This document shows, in pieces, positions 15,524 through 23,446 of a stretch of 25,878 bases of DNA. Under the pieces are notes generated by a model. That model was not told where the DNA came from. It worked only from the letters and a program-made list of their open reading frames with translations, and did not search any database. The stretch's first letter is position 1; each line of letters starts with the position of its first letter. Source of the DNA: Kiloniellales bacterium (GTDB lineage Bacteria > Pseudomonadota > Alphaproteobacteria > Kiloniellales > JAKSDN01); NCBI GenBank assembly GCA_022360075.1, contig JAKSDN010000436.1, forward strand, positions 1 to 25,878, written 5' to 3'. Position numbers and translations under genes: made by a program.

Positions 15524-16531
15524 GTGCAATTTCCGAACGTGCTGATTACCGGCGGCGGGGGCTATGTAGGCAACGTGCTGACCCCGCAGCTTCTGGGGGC
15601 AGGCTACAGCGTCACGGTTTTCGACACTTTCTGGTATGGGACCGAGACCCTGCCGGTGGACCACCCGAAGCTCAGCTTGGTCACGGGCGACATCCGCGAC
15701 CTGGACTTCCTGTCCCGGGCTTTCGACGGCATCGACGCCGTCATCCATTTGGCCTGCATCTCCAACGACGCGAGCTTCGAGCTCGACGAGGAACTCAGCA
15801 CCAGCGTCAACCTCGATGCCTTCGAGCCCATGGTGGTCGCCGCCAAGAAGGCCGGCGTGAAGCGCTTTATCTATTGCTCCTCGAGCTCGGTCTACGGCGT
15901 CTCGGAGTCGCCCGACGTAACCGAGGACCATCCGCTCGTGCCGCTGACACTCTACAATAAGTACAAGGGCATGTGCGAGCCGCTGCTGTTCAAGCACATG
16001 GACGATAGCTTCACCTGCGTGACGATCCGGCCGGCGACGGTCTGTGGCTACAGCCCGCGCTGCCGGCTCGATCTCTCGGTCAACATCCTGACGAACCACG
16101 CGGTCAACAAGGGCACCATCACGGTTTTCGGCGGCAGCCAGAAGCGCCCGAACCTCCATGTCAACGACATGGCGGATCTCTACCAGGTCATGCTGGAGGT
16201 GCCGGCGGAGAAGATCCAGGGCGAGATCTTCAACTGCGGCTACGAGAATCACTCGATCATGCAGCTTGCCCAGTTCGTCAAGAAGGTGGTCGAGGAGGAG
16301 TTCCCCGAGAAGGGCGAAATCGGCATCACCGTGACCGAAAGCAACGACAATCGCTCCTACCACATCAACTCGGACAAGATTAAGCGGGTGCTCGGTTTCG
16401 TGCCGAAGCGCACGATCGAGGATGCCGTGCGCGGACTCTGCATCTCCTTCAAGGACGGCAAGCTGCCGAACAGTTTCGACGACGACTGGTACTTCAACGT
16501 GCGCACGATGAAGGCGCTCGGCGTCAAATGA
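15524..16531 (+). CDS. NAD-dependent epimerase/dehydratase (extended SDR), first
   Basis: This 335-residue extended short-chain dehydrogenase has the NAD-binding GGGGYVG at about 10-16, VTGDIRD (53-59), IHLACIS (74-80), CSSSSVYG (118-125) and a YxxxK active pair at Tyr144/Lys148. It should act on a nucleotide sugar as a 4-epimerase, 4,6-dehydratase or similar; the subtype cannot be read by eye. The GTG start at 15524 follows a purine-rich AAGGGAAGGGG stretch and there is no upstream ATG in a suitable position. A 127-base gap precedes it, the largest in this operon, so an internal promoter is possible, although I see no clear one. Its stop overlaps the next SDR gene by four bases. Confidence 0.92.
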   Translation: MQFPNVLITGGGGYVGNVLTPQLLGAGYSVTVFDTFWYGTETLPVDHPKLSLVTGDIRDLDFLSRAFDGIDAVIHLACISNDASFELDEELSTSVNLDAFEPMVVAAKKAGVKRFIYCSSSSVYGVSESPDVTEDHPLVPLTLYNKYKGMCEPLLFKHMDDSFTCVTIRPATVCGYSPRCRLDLSVNILTNHAVNKGTITVFGGSQKRPNLHVNDMADLYQVMLEVPAEKIQGEIFNCGYENHSIMQLAQFVKKVVEEEFPEKGEIGITVTESNDNRSYHINSDKIKRVLGFVPKRTIEDAVRGLCISFKDGKLPNSFDDDWYFNVRTMKALGVK

Positions 16532-17523
16532 CCTCTTCGCCTGTCGCCATCGTCACCGGGGGCGCCGGCTTCATCGGCAGCCACATGGTCGATCTGCTGG
16601 TCGATCGGGGCTTCGCCGTCAGGGTGATCGACAACCTCGTAGGCGGTCGCGAGAACAACCTCGCGCAGCATGCCGACAACCCGAAGGTGACCTGCGAGTG
16701 GGCCGACATCCGCAGCTTCGAGGCCGGCCATCCGCTCTTCGCGGGCGCGCGCTATCTCTTCCATTTCGCCGGCATCGGCGACATCGTCCCCTCGATCGAG
16801 CGCCCGGTCGAGTACATGGACGTGAACGTGCAGGGGACGGTGCGCATGCTGGAGTGCGCGCGTGCCGCCGGCATCGAGAAGTTCGTCTATGCGGCCTCCT
16901 CGTCCTGCTACGGCCTGGCCGACGTCCCGACCCGCGAAGATCATCCGATCCGTCCGCAATATCCCTACGCGCTGTCCAAGTATCAGGGCGAGCAGGCCTG
17001 CTTCCACTGGTATCAGGTCTACGGCCTGCCCGCGAACGCCATCCGGATCTTCAACGCCTACGGCACCCGCTCGCGGACTTCCGGCGCCTATGGTGCCGTC
17101 TTCGGCGTGTTCTTGCGGCAGAAGCTGGCCGGCTCGCCCTTCACGGTGGTCGGCGATGGCACGCAGCGCCGCGACTTCCTCTACGTGACGGACGTGGCCC
17201 GGGCCTTCCTGGCCGCCGCGACGACGGAGAGGGTGGGCACGTTCTGGAACCTCGGTGCGGGCGCGCCGCAGTCGGTCAACCGGCTGGTCGAGCTGCTGGA
17301 CGGCGAGGCCACCCATATCCCCAAGCGTCCGGGCGAGCCCGACTGCACCTGGGCCGACATCACGAAGATCAAGGAGGAGCTGGGCTGGGCACCGGCGGTC
17401 AGCTTCGAGGAAGGGGTCGGGCGCATCCTGGAATCGATCGAGTACTGGCGAGAGGCGCCGCTTTGGGACGCCAATTCCATCGCCAAGGCGACCAAGACCT
17501 GGTTCGATTATCTCGGCAAGTAA
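16528..17523 (+). CDS. NAD-dependent epimerase/dehydratase (extended SDR), second
   Basis: This 331-residue extended SDR has TGGAGFIGSH at 10-19, FHFAGIGD (79-86), AASSSCYG (122-129) and the YxxxK pair Tyr147/Lys151 in YPYALSKYQGE. RIFNAYGTRSR and GDGTQRRDFLYVTDVA are the substrate-binding segments typical of UDP-hexose 4-epimerases and related GDP/dTDP-sugar enzymes. All catalytic residues appear intact. It starts in an ATGA overlap with the preceding SDR, so the two enzymes are made together, probably for consecutive steps on the same activated sugar. The exact reaction is not determinable. Confidence 0.93.
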   Translation: MTSSPVAIVTGGAGFIGSHMVDLLVDRGFAVRVIDNLVGGRENNLAQHADNPKVTCEWADIRSFEAGHPLFAGARYLFHFAGIGDIVPSIERPVEYMDVNVQGTVRMLECARAAGIEKFVYAASSSCYGLADVPTREDHPIRPQYPYALSKYQGEQACFHWYQVYGLPANAIRIFNAYGTRSRTSGAYGAVFGVFLRQKLAGSPFTVVGDGTQRRDFLYVTDVARAFLAAATTERVGTFWNLGAGAPQSVNRLVELLDGEATHIPKRPGEPDCTWADITKIKEELGWAPAVSFEEGVGRILESIEYWREAPLWDANSIAKATKTWFDYLGK

Positions 17524-17553
17524 CGCGCATACCAAGAGGCGGGGGCATTCGGC

Positions 17554-19146
17554 ATGTTTCCTCAAGCGATCAAAGGCAAGATCAAGAAGGTCGACGAGCT
17601 GCGCGAGATCATCGGCGCGCCACCGCGCGACCAGAAGGTCATCATGTGCCACGGGACCTTCGACATCGTCCACCCCGGGCATGTCCGCCATCTGATCTAC
17701 GCGAAGAGCAAGGCCGACCTGCTGGTCGTCAGCCTGACCACCGACGCGCACATCAAGAAGGCGAACTTCCGGCCCTACGTCCCCGAGGACCTGAGGGCGC
17801 TCAACCTCGCGGCCCTGGAGGCCGTGGACTACGTCGTCATCGATTCGGAGCCCAAGCCGCTGCGCAATCTGGAGATCTTGAAGCCCGACTACTTCGCCAA
17901 GGGCTACGAGTATGTGAAGGGCCGGGTCGATCCGCGCACGCAGCAGGAAATCGACGTCCTCAAGACATACGGCGGGGAATTCATCTACACGCCGGGCGAC
18001 GTGGTCTATTCCTCGTCGCACATCATCGAGAACATGCCGCCGAACCTATCGGTCGAGAAGCTGCTCATGCTGATGGACGCGGAGTCGCTCAGCTTCGGGA
18101 ATCTCCACAACGCCCTCGACGATATGAAGGGCGCGCGCGTCCACGTGGTCGGCGATATCATCGTCGATACCTACACACATACCTCCTTGATTGGCGGCAA
18201 CACCAAGACACCGACTCTGTCGGTGCGCTACGAAGCCAAGAGCGATTTCGTCGGCGGGGCGGGGATCGTGGCCAAGCATCTCAAGGCGGCGGGGGCCGAC
18301 GTGACGCTCACGACCGTGCTCGGCGACGACGCCCTCAAGGATTTCGTCCAGGAAGATCTGAAGAAAGCGGGGGTCCGGCTCAACGCGGTGATCGACCCCA
18401 CGCGCCCGACCACCAACAAGAACGCCATCGTCGCGGGCGGCTACAGGCTCTTGAAGGTCGACACGGTCGACAACCGCTCGATCTCGGAGAATATCACCGA
18501 TCGTTTCCGTGAGCTGATCTCGAGGACCGAAGGCGATTCCGTCGTTTTCAGCGATTTCCGCCACGGCATCTTCAATCAGGAAACGATCCCGAAGCTGATC
18601 GAGGGCATTCCGGACGGCGTGCTAAGGGTCGCCGACAGCCAGGTGGCGAGCCGCTGGGGCAACATCACGGAGTTCAGCGGCTTCGACCTGATCACGCCGA
18701 ACGAGCGCGAGGCCCGCTTCGCGCTGGGCGACCAGGACTCCGTCATTCGGCCGCTCGCCCTCAGGCTCTACCGGGCGGCCAAGTGCAAGACCCTGATGCT
18801 GACCATGGGCGAGCGCGGGCTGCTGACCTATCGCAAGGAGCCCGATGTCTCGCCATCGGTGCCGGAGGTCTCGGAGGACGTGCGCGCCTTCTTCGTGCTC
18901 GATTCCTTCGCCGACAACGTCGTCGATGCAGTGGGCTCGGGCGATGCCCTGCTCTCCTATGCCACGCTTGCCATGGTGGCGACGGGCAACCCGGTCATCG
19001 CCTCGATCCTCGGCGCGATGGCCGCGGCGCAGGAGTGCGAGTACGACGGCAACGTGCCGGTGACGACGAAGGACGTGCGCGCGCGCATGCAGCGGATCGA
19101 GGCGCAGGCGGACTACGGGGAGCCGATCGGCGCGGCGACGGCCTGA
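17554..19146 (+). CDS. Fused nucleotidyltransferase - PfkB sugar kinase (HldE-like, reversed domain order)
   Basis: This 530-residue protein has an N-terminal cytidylyltransferase-like domain at about 28-160, with HGTFDIVHPGH at 33-43 as the nucleotide-binding motif. A ribokinase/PfkB kinase domain follows at about 195-510, with VVGDIIVDTYTHT, DFVGGAGIVAKHLKAAGADV and the anion hole/catalytic base motif DAVGSGD ending at Asp464. HldE of Gram-negative heptose synthesis joins the same two activities, but with the kinase first and the nucleotidyltransferase last. Here the order is reversed. The likely job is to phosphorylate a sugar phosphate at C1 and then transfer a nucleotide to give an NDP-sugar. 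It sits between two SDRs and a Gfo/Idh gene, and its stop overlaps the next start by one base (TGATG). Confidence 0.9.
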   Translation: MFPQAIKGKIKKVDELREIIGAPPRDQKVIMCHGTFDIVHPGHVRHLIYAKSKADLLVVSLTTDAHIKKANFRPYVPEDLRALNLAALEAVDYVVIDSEPKPLRNLEILKPDYFAKGYEYVKGRVDPRTQQEIDVLKTYGGEFIYTPGDVVYSSSHIIENMPPNLSVEKLLMLMDAESLSFGNLHNALDDMKGARVHVVGDIIVDTYTHTSLIGGNTKTPTLSVRYEAKSDFVGGAGIVAKHLKAAGADVTLTTVLGDDALKDFVQEDLKKAGVRLNAVIDPTRPTTNKNAIVAGGYRLLKVDTVDNRSISENITDRFRELISRTEGDSVVFSDFRHGIFNQETIPKLIEGIPDGVLRVADSQVASRWGNITEFSGFDLITPNEREARFALGDQDSVIRPLALRLYRAAKCKTLMLTMGERGLLTYRKEPDVSPSVPEVSEDVRAFFVLDSFADNVVDAVGSGDALLSYATLAMVATGNPVIASILGAMAAAQECEYDGNVPVTTKDVRARMQRIEAQADYGEPIGAATA

Positions 19147-20078
19147 TGCGCTCGATCGTCGTCGGGCTCGGCGTCCAGGGACACAAGCGCAAGGCCTTCG
19201 CCGGCGATGACTTCGTCGCCTCGGCGGACCGCTTCAAGCCGGAGGCGGACTACCGCGACGTCCAGGACGTGCCGCTCGCCGACTACGACGCGGCCCTGCT
19301 CTGCATTCCCGACGAGCCCAAGGTCGAGATGATTGGCTGGCTGCTCGGCAACGGTAAGCATGTCCTGGTCGAAAAGCCCTTGTTCGCCGCCGACAACGAC
19401 TCGCTGCAGGCGCTCGAGGCGGCGGCACGGGCCAAGGGCGCGGTTTGCTACACCGCCTACAACCACCGCTTCGAGCCGCACTTCGTGCGCATGCGGGATT
19501 TGGTCTCATCGGGCACGCTGGGCGAGATCTACCGCTGCCGCATGTTCTATGGCAACGGCACAGCGCGGCTGGTGCGCGAGTCGGACTGGCGCGACCAGGG
19601 CGCCGGGGTGCTGCCGGATCTGGGCTCGCACCTGCTCGACACGGCCGCCTTCTGGTTCGGCGCGCTGGGCGAGGATTTCAGGATCATCGCCGCCAACTGC
19701 TTCGAGAACCGAGCGCCGGACCACGTCGTCATCGGGTCGGAGTCGAATCGCCCGCGGCTCGAGCTCGAGATGACCCTGCTGAGCTGGCGCAATCACTTCA
19801 CCTGCGATCTCTTCGCCGAGAAAGGCAGCGCGCACATCCGCTCGCTCTGCAAATGGGGCCCGAGCAGTTTCACCAAGCGTACGCGCGTCCTGCCGAGCGG
19901 CCGCCCGCCGGAAGAGGTGGTGACGCTGGTCGAGAGCGATCCGACCTGGGAGGCGGAATACCGTCACTTCAAGGCCCTGTGCCGCGACGGCGCCGCGACG
20001 GATCTCTCGAACGACCGTTGGCTGAACGGGCTGCTCGGGCGCCTGGGCGAAGAAGCGGTCGCGGAGGCGGCGCGGTGA
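19146..20078 (+). CDS. Gfo/Idh/MocA-family oxidoreductase
   Basis: This 310-residue protein has an N-terminal NAD(P)-binding Rossmann fold (SIVVGLGVQGHKR), the family signature VLVEKPL with Glu76-Lys77-Pro78, a TAYNHRF strand and a C-terminal domain with LPDLGSHLLDTAAFW, where His162 and nearby Asp residues occupy the usual catalytic position. Members oxidise or reduce sugar hydroxyl/keto groups, often in nucleotide-sugar pathways such as the WlbA route. The N-terminal Gly motif is short and lacks the usual first strand extension. The start ATG overlaps the upstream stop, and the end overlaps the next gene (GTGA). The frame stays open well upstream of 19146, but that portion is antisense-free shadow of the kinase gene and is not part of this protein. 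Confidence 0.92.
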   Translation: MRSIVVGLGVQGHKRKAFAGDDFVASADRFKPEADYRDVQDVPLADYDAALLCIPDEPKVEMIGWLLGNGKHVLVEKPLFAADNDSLQALEAAARAKGAVCYTAYNHRFEPHFVRMRDLVSSGTLGEIYRCRMFYGNGTARLVRESDWRDQGAGVLPDLGSHLLDTAAFWFGALGEDFRIIAANCFENRAPDHVVIGSESNRPRLELEMTLLSWRNHFTCDLFAEKGSAHIRSLCKWGPSSFTKRTRVLPSGRPPEEVVTLVESDPTWEAEYRHFKALCRDGAATDLSNDRWLNGLLGRLGEEAVAEAAR

Positions 20079-21364
20079 CGCAGCCAACCATCGGTTTTGC
20101 CGGCATGACCCATCTGGGGCTCAACTCCGCCGTGGCTGCGGCCGAGCGCGGATTTCCGACGCTCTGCTTCGATCCGGACGCGGGCTTGTCCGCGCGCTTG
20201 TCGAGAGGCGAGCTGCCGATCGTCGAGCCCGATCTGCCGGAGCTACTGGCCAAGAACGCCGAGCGCCTCGAGTTCACCTCGGAAAGCGGCGCGCTGAGAG
20301 CCTGCGACGTCGTCTACGTCGCGCCCGACGTGGCGACCGACGATAGCGGCGTGAGCGATCTCTCCGACCTCGAGCGGCTGCTGGGCCTCGTCGAGCCGGC
20401 CATGCGGGCCGATTCGGTGCTGGTGATCCTAAGCCAGGTGCCGCCCGGCTTTACCCGCGCCTTTGGGCGGGCGGGCAAGCCCCTGGTCTACCAGGTGGAA
20501 ACCCTGATCTTTGGCCGTGCGATCGAGCGGGCGCTGCATCCGGAGCGCTATATCATCGGCCTCGCCGATCCGCAGGCGCCGCTGCCCGAGGCCTATCGGG
20601 CCTTCCTCGAGGCCCACGGCTGTCCGCTGCTGCCGATGCGCTACGAGAGCGCGGAGCTGGCAAAGATCGCCATCAACTGCTGCCTGGTCGCCTCGATCAG
20701 CGTGGCCAACACGCTCGCCGAGCTCTGCGAGGGGATCGGCGCCGACTGGGGCGAGATCGCGCCCGCCTTGAAGCTCGACCGGCGCATCGGCGCCCACGCC
20801 TACCTGAGCCCGGGACTCGGCATCGCCGGCGGCAACCTGGAACGCGACCTGGCGACGGTCTGCCGGCTGGCCGACGACGTCGGCGGCGACGCGGGCGTCG
20901 TGCGCGCCTGGATCGCCAACTCCGGCCACCGCAAGCTGGCCGCAGCCCGCATGCTCGAACGCCTCCTGCCGGCCGGTGGCGCGGGCGGCGAGCAGGCCCC
21001 GTTGGTCGCGATCTGGGGCCTGGCCTACAAGGAGAACACCCACTCGACCAAGAATTCGCCGGCCCTGGCGACGATCGCGGCGCTGCCGCAATACCCCATC
21101 CGCTTTCACGACCCGGTCGTGGAAGCTTCGGCGGTTCAACACCCGCGCGCCGAGGCCGCCCGGACACCGCTCGAAGCGGCCGCGGATGCGCAGGCCCTGC
21201 TGATCTTGACGCCCTGGGCCGACTACCGGGCAGTGGCACCGGCGGATCTCGCGCGCGCGATGAAGGGCGATCTGGTGATCGATCCCTTCCGCGTCCTCGA
21301 CGAAGATCGCTGCGCCGAGGCCGGGCTGACCCGCGTCACCCTGGGCCGTTCCGCCGAAATCTGA
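20075..21364 (+). CDS. UDP-glucose/GDP-mannose dehydrogenase-like protein, catalytic Cys absent
   Basis: This 429-residue protein has the three-part layout of nucleotide-sugar 6-dehydrogenases. The NAD domain has GFAGMTHLGLNSAVAAAERG, the middle domain has ESAELAKIAINCCLVASISVAN with Lys197 and Asn201, and the C-terminal domain has WGLAYKENTHSTKNSPAL. The active-site loop, normally GFGGSCFPKD with a Cys nucleophile, reads GIAGGNLERD, placing Asn254 at the Cys position and Arg at the Lys position. Without Cys the usual two-step oxidation to a uronic acid is not expected, so a one-step oxidation or a different reaction is possible. The GTG start lies in a GTGA overlap with the Gfo/Idh gene. The alignment is by eye. 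Confidence 0.88.
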   Translation: MTQPTIGFAGMTHLGLNSAVAAAERGFPTLCFDPDAGLSARLSRGELPIVEPDLPELLAKNAERLEFTSESGALRACDVVYVAPDVATDDSGVSDLSDLERLLGLVEPAMRADSVLVILSQVPPGFTRAFGRAGKPLVYQVETLIFGRAIERALHPERYIIGLADPQAPLPEAYRAFLEAHGCPLLPMRYESAELAKIAINCCLVASISVANTLAELCEGIGADWGEIAPALKLDRRIGAHAYLSPGLGIAGGNLERDLATVCRLADDVGGDAGVVRAWIANSGHRKLAAARMLERLLPAGGAGGEQAPLVAIWGLAYKENTHSTKNSPALATIAALPQYPIRFHDPVVEASAVQHPRAEAARTPLEAAADAQALLILTPWADYRAVAPADLARAMKGDLVIDPFRVLDEDRCAEAGLTRVTLGRSAEI

Positions 21365-21394
21365 GACCCGCCGTCATCGGCGCAAGGAGTGAGC

Positions 21395-22282
21395 ATGCTC
21401 GAACATTTGAACGCGACCCCCGAGAAGCCGAGCCGCGTCGTGGTCATGGGGGCCGGCGGCTTCGTCGGCGGCGCTTGCGTCGCGCGCCTGGCAGCCGAGG
21501 GGGTCGAGGTGCTCGGCCTGACCCGGCGCGACGTCGATCTGCTCGCGCCCGACGCCGCGGCGACGCTGGCGGCGAAGCTGCGGCCGGACGACGTCCTGAT
21601 CGCGGTTTCCGCGCTGGCACCGGTCAAGACGGTCCCGATGTTCGTCGACAACATGGTCATGGTCGGCGCCATGTGCGCGGCCCTGGAGCGGACGCCGGTC
21701 GCCCATGTGGTCAACATCAGCTCGGATGCCGTCTATGCCGACTCGCCCGCGCCGCTGACCGAGGATTCGGTCAAGGCGCCGGACAATCTGCACGGCCAGA
21801 TGCACGTCAGCCGCGAGCTGCTGTTTCGCGAGGCGGTGAAGGGCCCCCTGGTCAGCCTCCGCCCGACGCTGATCTACGGCGCCGAGGATCCGCACAACGG
21901 CTACGGTCCGAACCGATTCCGCCGCCTGGCCGCGAAGGGCGAGGCGATCACGCTCTTCGGCGAAGGGGAGGAGCGGCGCGATCATGTGCTGGTCGAGGAC
22001 GTGGCTGAGATCGTCGCCCGCTGCGTGCTGCACAGGAGCGTGGGCGCCCTGACGGTGGCGACGGGCGAGGTCGTCTCGTTCCGGGAGCTGGCCGAGGTGG
22101 TCGTCGCGCAGTTCGATCGTCCGGTGCCGGTGCAGGGCTCGGTCCGGAACGGGCCGATGCCGCACGACGGCTACCGGCCGTTCGATATCTCCGCCTGCCG
22201 GGCGGCCTTCCCTGAATTCAGCTACACGCTGCCGAGAGACGGCATCGCCCAGGTGCACCGCCAGGCCATTCAGTCGGCGTAG
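21395..22282 (+). CDS. NAD-dependent epimerase-like SDR, third, active-site pair not conserved
   Basis: This 295-residue extended SDR has the NAD-binding GAGGFVGG at 19-26, the NISSDAVYAD strand at about 108-117 and HVLVEDVAEIVARC in the C-terminal half, and resembles RmlD/WcaG-type enzymes. At the position of the YxxxK active pair it reads H-G-Q-M-H (133-137), so both Tyr and Lys are replaced by His. Either the chemistry has changed or the protein binds rather than converts a nucleotide sugar. ATG 21395 was chosen because AAGGAG lies five bases upstream; the in-frame GTG at 21389 overlaps that ribosome site. It is the last gene of the operon and overlaps the convergent SGNH-like gene by 13 bases. 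Confidence 0.87.
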   Translation: MLEHLNATPEKPSRVVVMGAGGFVGGACVARLAAEGVEVLGLTRRDVDLLAPDAAATLAAKLRPDDVLIAVSALAPVKTVPMFVDNMVMVGAMCAALERTPVAHVVNISSDAVYADSPAPLTEDSVKAPDNLHGQMHVSRELLFREAVKGPLVSLRPTLIYGAEDPHNGYGPNRFRRLAAKGEAITLFGEGEERRDHVLVEDVAEIVARCVLHRSVGALTVATGEVVSFRELAEVVVAQFDRPVPVQGSVRNGPMPHDGYRPFDISACRAAFPEFSYTLPRDGIAQVHRQAIQSA

Positions 22283-23430
22283 AGCTGCGAGCGCTGCGAG
22301 GCGCTTTCCTGTTCGGCGAGCGCGCCCTGGACGTTGGGCATCTCGCGCAGGGCTTCGACGATCCCCTCGGCCGTGAAGCGATTGCCGGCCGGCGACATGT
22401 GGCCGAGCACCTTGCACTCGTCATCGTGCTCGACGTAGAGCTTGCAGAAGCGCTCCTCGTCCTCGGCCAGGATCGCCTTCAGGGGCTCCCAGAAGTCGAC
22501 CACCGGGATTCCCATCTCGCGCACGCACTGGGCCACCGCGACATGATGGGCGGCGGGCTCCTTCCAGCCGCGAATGTGCGTGGCGCCGAACTGGATGGCG
22601 AAAACCAAATCGACGTCGGCGGCCTCGGTCTTCTCCTTCAGGCGCTCCATCAGCAGGCAGGAAACCTCGCTGCCGTTTTTGTGAACGTGCTTGTAGTAGT
22701 TGCCGAAGTCCCGCCACCACCAGGCTCCGCCGCTGACCCGGTCGATGGTCCAGTTGACCAGGTGGGAGTAGCCGAAGATCCCGCGCAGCAGGCCCAGGTC
22801 ACGGGGTCCCCCGTCGTAGTGCGGGACCGGGAAGTTCTTGTGCACCAACTCGCCGTCCTCGACCACGAAGTAGGGCTTGTAGATCCCGCCGTAGAGCGCG
22901 TACTCGGTGCGCTCGATGTCGTCGACCATCGCATCGACCACGATGGTATGGGGTTTTAGGATGCCCATCAGGCGCTCGGCCCGCAGGACCATCTGATCGA
23001 CGCCGTAGCCGCCGGCGCCGGCGTTCAGGACCGGAATTCCCAGAATATCCTGCGCCTGCGCCGGCCAGGTCTCATGATCCCAGACCTCCGAGCCGCCCGT
23101 GAAGGAGTCGCCCACGGCCAGGATCGCGTTCTCGGCCGGCGGGGTGATCTCGGAGGAATTCATGCGCAGGCCGTAAGCGCCGGTGGTCGTCGTCTCCTTC
23201 CCGGTACCGGCTGCGCGGTTCTCTTTCAGATACCAGCCGAGCAGCTCGTCGTAGCGGACGGCGAGGTTGACCTTGATCTGATTAACCTGCTTGCCGATCA
23301 GGTTCTCGATTGGCCAGAGCGGCACGCCGTTGTATTGACGCAGGCCGATCTCCAAGACGAGAAAGCAGATCAGAAGAGAGCCTCCCAAAAGGCTCATGTT
23401 GGTCGCAATACGTCTTAGCTTCACCCTCAC
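22270..23430 (-). CDS. Membrane-anchored SGNH/GDSL-hydrolase-like protein
   Basis: This 386-residue protein has a basic N-terminus and one hydrophobic segment at about 13-30 (SLLGGSLLICFLVLEIGL), consistent with a signal anchor placing the rest in the periplasm. ILAVGDSFTGGSEV at 103-116 is the block I Gly-Asp-Ser motif, NAGAGGYGVDQ is the Gly/Asn block, and GHMSPAGNRFTAEGI at about 343-357 carries the terminal His344. The Asp that usually stands two or three residues before this His is not seen. SGNH proteins of this shape include AlgJ/AlgX-like acetyltransferases and esterases that modify exported polysaccharides, so O-acyl editing of the local glycan is plausible. The GTG start has GAGGGG just upstream. 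It is the last gene of a three-gene minus-strand operon, 16 bases after the previous gene. Confidence 0.82.
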   Translation of the reverse strand: MRVKLRRIATNMSLLGGSLLICFLVLEIGLRQYNGVPLWPIENLIGKQVNQIKVNLAVRYDELLGWYLKENRAAGTGKETTTTGAYGLRMNSSEITPPAENAILAVGDSFTGGSEVWDHETWPAQAQDILGIPVLNAGAGGYGVDQMVLRAERLMGILKPHTIVVDAMVDDIERTEYALYGGIYKPYFVVEDGELVHKNFPVPHYDGGPRDLGLLRGIFGYSHLVNWTIDRVSGGAWWWRDFGNYYKHVHKNGSEVSCLLMERLKEKTEAADVDLVFAIQFGATHIRGWKEPAAHHVAVAQCVREMGIPVVDFWEPLKAILAEDEERFCKLYVEHDDECKVLGHMSPAGNRFTAEGIVEALREMPNVQGALAEQESASQRSQLYAD

Positions 23431-23446
23431 CTCACCCCTCTGAGCT

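Noticed and set aside
17181..17495. Antisense frame considered as a possible small gene within the second SDR
   Set aside because: No start context or motif, and it lies entirely inside a conserved SDR gene.
16357..18021. 554-codon minus-strand open frame across the SDR and kinase-fusion genes
   Set aside because: It crosses three well-supported plus-strand genes and shows no motif; GC-rich DNA yields such antisense frames.
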